A stretch of 6,082 nucleotides of DNA from an uncultured Clostridia bacterium (lineage in GTDB: Bacteria > Bacillota > Clostridia > Lachnospirales > Lachnospiraceae): the NCBI GenBank assembly GCA_946186175.1, contig CAMHMG010000184.1, positions 1 through 6,082 on the forward strand, written 5' to 3'. Below the pieces are notes generated by a model. That model was not told the origin of the DNA. It did not search any database and worked only from the letters and a program-made list of their open reading frames with translations. Of the stretch, positions 1 to 4,921 are shown piece after piece; the first letter of the stretch is position 1; every line of letters starts with the position of its first letter. Made by a program: the position numbers and the translations under genes.

Positions 1-800
1 AAGGAGACTATGATCAGACATATACTTAAGATTACTACAATAAACGCTACCATCATTTCAATTATACGCGAGAGTATAACTGTACTTCTTGTAAATTCCG
101 TAATTCCGTCTATATCAGCTATATCCTTCTTAATAGCTACCAGATCATCTGTTTCCACATAAATCACACGTGCGTCAGATGTCCCCTCCACATCAGATTC
201 GAAATACTTTGCCGCGTCCTCATCATTCATCAGAAATCTGTTAATACTACTAATTGACGAACCTAAAAATGCATCTTTAAAGCCATCATCTATTATGTAT
301 TTTTTTTCTTCATTACCGATTTTGAATCGTATCTTATCTCCTACAGAGAGATCATATTCTTTAAGAAATTTCGCAGTGACAAACACGTGCCCTTTCTCAA
401 CACTCTTTATCACATTATTGGAAGAATCAAATAGCTTTATATAGCAGTTTTCCTGAGACTGGATAATGATAGATCCATTCCATACAAGCTTCCTGCCCTT
501 CCCATCATAAATATCCTCATTATAATCGTAATATCTGTCATATGCGTAAGACTTTACTGCACCGGCTCTGTCGAGTACTTCACGAAGCTTACTGTCATCC
601 TTTCCGGTAGCTGCCAGAAAAAAATCATCCTCCTTATCTCCTAATGCTTCAGTGAGGAAATAGTCCATGCCGTTCGTTACAGATATAAGATTTGACAAAC
701 CACTGGATACAAAAATTGTCGAAAGTATGATGAAGAGAAATAGGATTATGTTCATGGTCCTGCTTCTCTTCAGGTCTTTTTTTAGAATTTTTAGAAACAT
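1..800 (-). CDS. FtsX-type ABC transporter permease, N-terminal part (3' end off the left edge)
   Basis: The reading frame is open from the start codon to the left edge, about 266 residues with the rest missing. Numbered from the ATG at 809, it has a short basic cytoplasmic start (KILKKDLKRSRT), one membrane segment at about 20-42, a long extracytoplasmic domain at about 45-245, and a second membrane segment beginning near 248 that is cut by the window. This is the layout of FtsX/MacB-type permeases, membrane subunits of ABC exporters that often handle peptides, antibiotics or lipids; the substrate cannot be read from this part. Two start codons are possible, at 809 and 800. I chose 800 because the Shine-Dalgarno AGGAAAGG (817-810) is 9 bases from it but directly abuts the ATG at 809. 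No ATPase gene lies between this gene and the upstream two-component system, so the ATPase is presumably further left or elsewhere. The upstream kinase and regulator suggest inducible expression. Confidence 0.85.
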   Translation of the reverse strand, partial: MFLKILKKDLKRSRTMNIILFLFIILSTIFVSSGLSNLISVTNGMDYFLTEALGDKEDDFFLAATGKDDSKLREVLDRAGAVKSYAYDRYYDYNEDIYDGKGRKLVWNGSIIIQSQENCYIKLFDSSNNVIKSVEKGHVFVTAKFLKEYDLSVGDKIRFKIGNEEKKYIIDDGFKDAFLGSSISSINRFLMNDEDAAKYFESDVEGTSDARVIYVETDDLVAIKKDIADIDGITEFTRSTVILSRIIEMMVAFIVVILSICLIIVS

Positions 801-814
801 CACATTCATCCTTT

Positions 815-842
815 CCTGTATTTTATGTTCATAATATACAGG
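815..842 (-). promoter_or_regulatory. 28-base dyad in the permease leader, overlapping a -10-like box and the ribosome binding site
   Basis: Read on the minus strand the element is CCTGTAT, A, TTATG, AA, CATAA, A, ATACAGG. The arms match at 12 of 14 positions; the exceptions are an A/A mismatch and the centre. The left half contains TATATT and TATTAT, both one base away from a -10 consensus (838-831). The last bases of the right arm (AGG) are the first bases of the Shine-Dalgarno AGGAAAGG. It may be a repressor operator on DNA. In transcripts reading through from the kinase gene it could instead be an RNA hairpin (7 + 4 bp, loop GAAC) that partly hides the ribosome binding site. The symmetry is directly visible; the role is inferred. 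Confidence 0.5.
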
Positions 843-849
843 TACATTT

Positions 850-867
850 ATTAAATAATCATTAAAT
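850..867 (-). promoter_or_regulatory. Direct repeat ATTTAAT, 11-base period: candidate response-regulator box
   Basis: On the minus strand ATTTAAT occurs twice (867-861 and 856-850), with starts 11 bases apart. OmpR/PhoB-family regulators usually bind direct repeats of about this period, just upstream of or over the -35 region. Here the repeats end 13 bases before a TATTAT -10-like box (836-831), which has no good -35 hexamer of its own, as expected for an activator-dependent promoter. The local DNA is very AT-rich, so chance is a serious alternative. Confidence 0.35.
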
Positions 868-872
868 TACAA

Positions 873-922
873 TAAGCAACTCCAAAACTCTTTTTCATAT
901 GAATAAGTTTTGAAATTGCTTA
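873..922 (-). terminator. 17-bp hairpin right after the histidine kinase gene: weak terminator or attenuator
   Basis: The arms lie at 906-922 and 873-889, with a 16-base loop. In minus-strand RNA all 17 positions pair, 15 as Watson-Crick pairs and 2 as G-U pairs. In plus-strand RNA the same two positions would be A/C mismatches, so the structure suits the minus strand. It begins 3 bases after the kinase stop codon. The bases that follow (TTGTAATTT) are only moderately T-rich, so full intrinsic termination is uncertain. Partial read-through into the permease, or a role in protecting the 3' end of the mRNA, is equally possible. The loop contains the palindrome TTCATATGAA. Confidence 0.5.
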
Positions 923-925
923 CTT

Positions 926-2158
926 CTATGCTTTACGAACAACAAGTGTTACCTCGAAAATGTCTTCGCAGGTTTTAACAAACACATCTCCATCCATTTT
1001 TTGCATCAACTGTTTTACTATGAAAAGGCCAAGACCATTTCCGGAAATATTATCGGTATTACTGCCACGATAGAAAGAATCGAAAATACTGGCCAGCTCG
1101 CTTTTTTCAAGAGAACATCCGGTGTTGGATACGGTTATAAGTTTACAACCTTCTTCATCATCGAAACTTATCTGAATCTTTTTTCCATCCCCATACTTAA
1201 TAGCATTTTCCATAAGATTCTGAATTGCTTCAATAAGCCTGTCAATATCGCATTTCAAGATACAATCCATATAATCCTCTATCTCAAATTCAGTATGGAG
1301 AACACTTAATTTATCACTATAGTACACTTCAATACCCTTCAGCACCTCTGAGATATAATGCTCTCCGACCTTTACGTCAAACTCCATGAATTCTTCTCTG
1401 GAAATGTTATGTATCTCGTCAACATAATTTCTTATCTCATCAGTCTTTACAAGTATTCCATTAATTGCATCTGCCCGTTCTTCTTCGGTGTCGTATATCC
1501 CCTCCGACAAAGCTTTTGCATAGAGCTTGATTGCAGAGAGAGGTGTTTTTATGTCATGGGAGAGAGAAAGCAGCAGCGTTTTCTTCTCCTTCTGATACTC
1601 AAGATTCTTAGATCTTGTGTCCTCCAGATTTTCACGAAGCAGGTCCATCCCCCAGATAAATCTACCGAAGAAACGGTTCTTTTCTTCTTGTAGCGGTGTT
1701 GTAAGATTACCCTTTGCCAGTTCAACCGTCATATCAGACATCTTATTGAAGGGATGAATGACCTTGGTTCCAACGTAAAAAAGGACTGATATTGTTATCA
1801 GCATCATGGCCAGCATACCAATATTTAATATAATAAATGCTGTCTGATCCTCACTCACCTCGTATTCGATCCTATATTCAGTTCCACCTACATTTTCAAC
1901 CACATATGCACTGTTACATATTTCATCGGAATTGAAGAAGCTAACCTTGGTAAGTGTATTAAATCCGGTAAGGTCTATCACTTCAGGTTCAGCCCTCAAA
2001 CCCTCATCATTTTCAAGCAGTCTTACCAGCCGTTCCACCTCAACACGGTAGTAATTATCCTCTGACTTGACATTTCTGATATATATAACATCAAATAGTG
2101 CTATTAGGAAAATCTCAATTATTATGATCGTTAACGATACTCTTCTAAATCTACTCAA
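926..2158 (-). CDS. Membrane sensor histidine kinase of a two-component system
   Basis: A 410-residue kinase that should phosphorylate the response regulator encoded just before it. The N terminus has a membrane segment (about 9-27), an extracytoplasmic sensor loop of about 80 residues (28-106), a second membrane segment (about 107-129) and a HAMP-like linker (about 130-183). Then come the H-box with phospho-acceptor His201 (SLSHDIKTPL), the N-box (QNLMENAIKYG, Asn318), a G1 box in the variant form VSNTG (345-347), the F-box (IFDSFYRGS, from 358) and the G2 box (GNGLGLFIVK, from 373). All catalytic boxes are present, so it looks active. The sensor loop is too long for the BceS-type intramembrane-sensing kinases. 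The start is TTG at 2158; it is the only usual start codon before an in-frame stop just upstream at 2170-2168, and AGGG lies 7 bases before it. It overlaps the regulator gene by 8 bases, which points to translational coupling. The stop is TAG. Confidence 0.93.
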   Translation of the reverse strand: MSRFRRVSLTIIIIEIFLIALFDVIYIRNVKSEDNYYRVEVERLVRLLENDEGLRAEPEVIDLTGFNTLTKVSFFNSDEICNSAYVVENVGGTEYRIEYEVSEDQTAFIILNIGMLAMMLITISVLFYVGTKVIHPFNKMSDMTVELAKGNLTTPLQEEKNRFFGRFIWGMDLLRENLEDTRSKNLEYQKEKKTLLLSLSHDIKTPLSAIKLYAKALSEGIYDTEEERADAINGILVKTDEIRNYVDEIHNISREEFMEFDVKVGEHYISEVLKGIEVYYSDKLSVLHTEFEIEDYMDCILKCDIDRLIEAIQNLMENAIKYGDGKKIQISFDDEEGCKLITVSNTGCSLEKSELASIFDSFYRGSNTDNISGNGLGLFIVKQLMQKMDGDVFVKTCEDIFEVTLVVRKA

Positions 2159-2813
2159 ACCTGTACCCTACTCCCCAAACAGTGATTATATGCTTCGGCT
2201 TCTTGGGATCCTTTTCAATCTTCTCACGAAGCCATTTGATATGAACAGTAAGCGTCTGGAGCTCCGACTCACTGTCGCTGCCCCAGATGGTGCTGAATAT
2301 ATACTCCTTCTTAAGTGTCACTCCCTTATTCTCAATAAAGAGCTTTAACAGTTCAAATTCTTTGGAAGTGCAGACAACCTCCTTGTCCTCCACCAGCAGA
2401 GTCTCGGTAACTGTATTCAGCTTGAGTTCTCCTTCTATGATTATTTCCTGAGCATATTTTCTCTTAAATATTCCATTGATCTTTGCAAGCAAAATATCTA
2501 TATCAAAGGGTTTTTCGATATAGTCATCCGCTCCCAGATTAAGACCTTTAAGTTTATCATCCTTTTCTGTCCTGGCACTGGCAATAAGGATATGAGCATT
2601 GGAATTCTCCCTGATCTTCGAACATACCGAAAATCCATCCAAACCCGGAAGCATAACATCCAAAATGACCAGCCGTGCACCATATCTGTCGAAGAAATCT
2701 AATGCTTTCTCACCATTTTCCGCTATGCTTACAACATAATTATTCTTTTTAAGAAAGGTCTGAAGCAGGTTCCCTATTTCCTTATTATCCTCAACAATCA
2801 AAATATCAATCAT
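2151..2813 (-). CDS. OmpR/PhoB-family response regulator
   Basis: A 220-residue DNA-binding response regulator, full length for the family. The receiver domain (about 1-118) carries the acidic pair Glu8-Asp9, phospho-acceptor Asp52 in VILDVMLPGLDG, the switch Ser79 and Lys101 in EKPF. The C-terminal winged-helix domain (about 125-220) has the typical TSKEFELLKLF, TVHIKWLREKIE and VWGVGYRF segments. The ATG at 2813 is preceded by AAGGAAG (2830-2824), 10 bases away. It starts 33 bases after the stop codon of the HTH-aminotransferase gene, with no terminator-like hairpin between, so the two are probably on one mRNA. Its stop codon lies inside the start of the kinase gene. By context the kinase partner is the next gene and a probable target is the ABC permease downstream; the true ligand and regulon are unknown. 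Confidence 0.95.
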   Translation of the reverse strand: MIDILIVEDNKEIGNLLQTFLKKNNYVVSIAENGEKALDFFDRYGARLVILDVMLPGLDGFSVCSKIRENSNAHILIASARTEKDDKLKGLNLGADDYIEKPFDIDILLAKINGIFKRKYAQEIIIEGELKLNTVTETLLVEDKEVVCTSKEFELLKLFIENKGVTLKKEYIFSTIWGSDSESELQTLTVHIKWLREKIEKDPKKPKHIITVWGVGYRFE

Positions 2814-2846
2814 ATTATATATTCTTCCTTAACTAACTGAAGAGTT

Positions 2847-4427
2847 TTACACCTGTTTGTAATATGACAGGAAGTCTCCCAATTTACCCATGGCATCCTC
2901 TAACACTTCTATTCTTGGAAGATATACAACTCTGAAGTGATCAGGTTCTCCCCAGTTAAAGCCCTTTCCATTGATCAGAAGAAGCTTCTTATCTCTCAAC
3001 AGATCAAGTGCAAATCGCTCGTCATCTGTAATATTGAACTTCTTTGTATCAATCTTAGGGAAAATGTAAAATGCTGCTTTAGGTTTCACTGCTGAAATTC
3101 CCGGTATATCATTTAATGCCCTGTACACATATTCTCTCTGTTCATATATTCTTCCGCCCGGAACAATATAATTCTTAACGCTCTGATATCCCCAAAGAGC
3201 AGTCTGAACGATCGACTGCGCCGGAACATTAGAACAGAGTCTCATGTTAGAAAGCATATTAATACCTTCTATATAATCCCTCGCAATATTCTTATTACCG
3301 CTTAAGATCATCCAGCCGATTCTAAAACCTGCTATCATATGAGATTTTGAAAGACCACTGTATGTAACACAAAAAAGATCAGGAGCAAGAGAGGCGATTG
3401 ATATATGCTCCTCATCATCCATTACAAGTCTGTCATATATCTCATCCGAGAATATCATCAGCTGGTTCTCCCTTGCAATCTGAACGATCTGAGAAAGAAT
3501 CTCTTTGGGATATAATGCACCCGTAGGATTATTAGGATTGATAATTACAATTGCCTTAGTTCTCGGTGATACCTTCTTCCTCATATCCTCGATATCAGGA
3601 TTCCACTCAGACTGCTCATCGCAGATATAATGAACCGCTTTTCCTCCTGCAAGTGTAACACATGCCGTCCACAACGGATAATCAGGTGAAGGCACAAGTA
3701 CTTCATCTCCGTCATCAAGAAGAGCAGACATTGAAAGATTAATAAGCTCACTTACTCCATTACCTGTATATATATCATCCATTGTAACATTTGGAATATT
3801 CTTGATCTGTGCATACTGCATAATTGCTTTTCTTGCTGAGAATAAACCTCTTGAATCAGAATAACCCTCACAATCAGTAAGCTGTCTCCTCATATCATAT
3901 ATAACTTCGTCAGGAGTTCGGAATCCAAATGGTGCAGGATTACCAATGTTAAGTTTGAGTACCTGCATACCCTCATTCTCCATTCTTGCAGCCTCTTCCA
4001 CAACCGGTCCTCTTACATCATATAAAACATTATCAAGTTTTGTAGATTTTTTGAAGCTTCTCATACTTTCACCTTTTCCTTTCATATTCGAAATTGAAAC
4101 ATCCATATCCGTTCTTTCTATAATTGAACTATTTACATTTTCTTCTTTCATTTTCTCACTTTTCAAAATTGAACTTTCTGAATCAGATATCTTTCCCTGA
4201 ATGGTTTCGTCTTTTCCAATCAGCCATTCAGTATCAGAGTCCAAAGCATCTGCAAGAAATGCAAGAATCTCTTTTCTTGGCACGGTCTTTCCTGATACAT
4301 ACTGACTTATATGACTTTTTCCAAGTTTGATTCCTTTTTCTTCAGCCATATGTACAAGTTCAATTTGCTTGATATTCTTTTCTTTCATCAACGCCTTTAA
4401 CCTTGTTGAAAATACTGAATCTGCCAT
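2847..4427 (-). CDS. XRE-type HTH domain fused to AlaA-like glutamate-pyruvate aminotransferase
   Basis: Numbered from an upstream in-frame ATG at 4445, residues about 11-77 form an XRE/Cro-like helix-turn-helix (recognition part near SHISQYVSGKTVPRK), 78-127 a polar Ser/Lys/Glu-rich linker, and 128-532 a full fold-type I PLP aminotransferase. The latter closely resembles what I recall of E. coli AlaA, for example LKLNIGNPAPFGF and RGPV at its start. Visible active-site residues are Tyr256, Asn306 in NPNNPTG, Asp334 in SDEIYD, PLP lysine Lys367 in GLSKS, Arg375, and Arg505 in DHFRVVYLPR for substrate carboxylate. The expected reaction is pyruvate plus glutamate to alanine plus 2-oxoglutarate. 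I set the start at 4427 (Met7, giving 526 residues) because GGAAAGG lies 9 bases before it, whereas 4445 has no ribosome binding site. MocR regulators also join a DNA-binding domain to an aminotransferase, but theirs is a GntR-type winged helix. A fused HTH/aminotransferase family is already known in databases; its role is not clear to me. It may regulate its own promoter. Confidence 0.93.
   Translation of the reverse strand: MADSVFSTRLKALMKEKNIKQIELVHMAEEKGIKLGKSHISQYVSGKTVPRKEILAFLADALDSDTEWLIGKDETIQGKISDSESSILKSEKMKEENVNSSIIERTDMDVSISNMKGKGESMRSFKKSTKLDNVLYDVRGPVVEEAARMENEGMQVLKLNIGNPAPFGFRTPDEVIYDMRRQLTDCEGYSDSRGLFSARKAIMQYAQIKNIPNVTMDDIYTGNGVSELINLSMSALLDDGDEVLVPSPDYPLWTACVTLAGGKAVHYICDEQSEWNPDIEDMRKKVSPRTKAIVIINPNNPTGALYPKEILSQIVQIARENQLMIFSDEIYDRLVMDDEEHISIASLAPDLFCVTYSGLSKSHMIAGFRIGWMILSGNKNIARDYIEGINMLSNMRLCSNVPAQSIVQTALWGYQSVKNYIVPGGRIYEQREYVYRALNDIPGISAVKPKAAFYIFPKIDTKKFNITDDERFALDLLRDKKLLLINGKGFNWGEPDHFRVVYLPRIEVLEDAMGKLGDFLSYYKQV
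4062..4080 (-). promoter_or_regulatory. Internal ribosome binding site and ATG at the HTH/aminotransferase junction
   Basis: Inside the fusion gene, AGGAAAAGG (4080-4072) stands 7 bases before an in-frame ATG (4064-4062). Starting there gives MRSFKKSTKLDNVLYDVRGP and onward, 405 residues, which is the length I recall for E. coli AlaA and the point where homology to it begins. The fusion gene may therefore also make a free aminotransferase, or the site may be a relic of the separate gene before fusion. The site and spacing are directly visible; use of the site is inferred. Confidence 0.55.
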
Positions 4428-4507
4428 AAATACACGCCTTTCCATTACTTATTTAACAATCCCGTTAATTAGTTCAAAACATTCATTTATTAATGCCTAT
4501 AACTGAG

Positions 4508-4536
4508 ATTATACACCTGTGTCACAAAAAGTTCAA
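4508..4536 (-). promoter_or_regulatory. Sigma-A-type promoter for the HTH-aminotransferase gene
   Basis: The -35 box is TTGAAC (4536-4531), matching TTGACA at 4 of 6 positions, and the -10 box is a perfect TATAAT (4513-4508), with a 17-base spacer. Transcription would begin near 4501, leaving a leader of about 73 bases before the ATG at 4427. The -35 box lies inside a repeated ATTGAACT motif, so anything binding the repeat would interfere with polymerase. As no terminator is seen before the response regulator, this promoter may also drive the two-component genes. Confidence 0.75.
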
Positions 4537-4573
4537 TATATTATTTACAAAAGTTCAATTTTGTATTAAACTT
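4530..4573 (-). promoter_or_regulatory. Candidate operator: repeated ATTGAACT boxes and an interrupted dyad
   Basis: On the minus strand ATTGAACTTTT occurs twice, at 4559-4549 and 4537-4527, 22 bases apart (about two helical turns); the second copy contains the promoter -35 box. The first copy is also one arm of a dyad, AAGTTTAAT, 5 bases, ATTGAACTT (4573-4551), whose arms match at 8 of 9 positions. Further related boxes are TTTGAACT (4478-4471, in the leader), TTTGAAGT (4577-4570) and TTTGAAGT (4637-4630). XRE regulators commonly bind short interrupted dyads and control their own genes, so the HTH domain of the adjacent product is the first candidate to bind here. This assignment is inference. 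Confidence 0.5.
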
Positions 4574-4634
4574 CAAAACACTGCAAGTCTATTTATAAAA
4601 TAATCCAAAACTTTTCAAATCAATTCATTACTTC

Positions 4635-4672
4635 AAAAAAGGTATGGCTATTATTAATACCATACCTCTTTT
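4635..4672. terminator. Bidirectional intrinsic terminator
   Basis: The stem GGTATGG/CCATACC (4641-4647 with 4660-4666) is extended inside by TATT/AATA after one bulged base. It is flanked by an A-run at 4635-4640 and a T-run at 4669-4673, so a T-tract follows the hairpin on both strands. On the minus strand it lies about 28 bases after the stop of the short remnant at 4695-4814 and probably terminated that lost gene. It now shields the HTH-aminotransferase promoter from upstream transcription. No plus-strand gene is seen that would need it. Confidence 0.75.
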
Positions 4673-4694
4673 TATGCGAAAGCTTTATCATATT

Positions 4695-4814
4695 TTAACT
4701 GTCAGTTCCTATAAACTCTTCTTTTTCTCCCTTTAGCAACACAACTACACCGATAATAAGGATTGGCAATGCCGCAATAATTCCGTTAGAGGAAGGCTGC
4801 CTCCCTCGGATAAT
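4695..4814 (-). pseudogene. Possible 3' remnant of a membrane-protein gene
   Basis: A frame of 39 codons with no ATG or GTG start codon before the hydrophobic part ends in a TAA at 4697-4695. It encodes a polar stretch, then a hydrophobic run (IIAALPILIIGVVVLL), then a charged tail (KGEKEEFIGTDS). This looks like the last membrane helix and cytoplasmic tail of a transporter-like protein. It sits between the enolase terminator and its own terminator, which fits a gene whose 5' part was deleted. The only usual in-frame start is a TTG at 4769 with no good ribosome binding site, so a 24-residue membrane peptide is a weaker alternative. The parent family cannot be named from so short a piece. Confidence 0.35.
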
Positions 4815-4827
4815 TCACTCGGTTAAA

Positions 4828-4867
4828 AAGGGGCTGTCGCACTAAGTAATTAGTGCGACAGCCCTTT
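4828..4867 (-). terminator. Intrinsic terminator of enolase
   Basis: A perfect 15-bp stem (GGGCTGTCGCACTAA at 4831-4845 with its complement at 4850-4864) closes a 4-base loop. Flanking A/T bases and one G-T position extend it to 18 bp. On the minus strand it is followed by TTTTT (4829-4825). It begins 54 bases after the enolase stop codon, so it should end enolase mRNA efficiently. The arm sequence GGGGCTGTCGC looks like a type of terminator found in many copies in some Clostridia; that is recollection and not tested here. Confidence 0.9.
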
Positions 4868-4921
4868 AATAAATATATACCTACTGAAATACAAAACTGA
4901 ATTTTTTCATCAGACTGTAAG

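Noticed and set aside
1118..1126. Asn in place of the usual Asp in the G1 box of the kinase (VSNTG)
   Set aside because: I first read it as a sign of an inactive kinase, but similar N-x-G forms occur in VanS-like kinases, and all other boxes are intact.
1001..2348. Plus-strand open frames of about 93-111 codons opposite the kinase and regulator genes
   Set aside because: All are antisense to clear two-component genes, and their translations are low-complexity or hydrophobic without family features.
2498..2683. Minus-strand open frame of 61 codons inside the response regulator gene in another frame
   Set aside because: It lies fully within the receiver-domain coding sequence and has no domain of its own.
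2814..2819. Perfect TATAAT immediately before the response regulator ATG
   Set aside because: It abuts the start codon, so it could only make a leaderless mRNA starting inside the gene; a good Shine-Dalgarno (AAGGAAG) 10 bases upstream shows that the message starts further up.
3946..4330. Plus-strand open frames opposite the HTH and linker part of the fusion gene
   Set aside because: They mirror the Ser/Lys/Glu-rich linker codons and give Ser/Leu/Phe-rich translations typical of antisense frames.
4428..4445. Longer version of the fusion protein starting at the ATG at 4445
   Set aside because: No ribosome binding site precedes it, while GGAAAGG lies 9 bases before the ATG at 4427, and the extra residues (MERRVF) are encoded by that ribosome binding site region.
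4518..4526. TGTGTCACA palindrome between the -35 and -10 boxes, resembling half of a CRP/FNR-type site
   Set aside because: There is no second half-site with the TGTGA-N6-TCACA arrangement; the 9-base palindrome alone is weak evidence.
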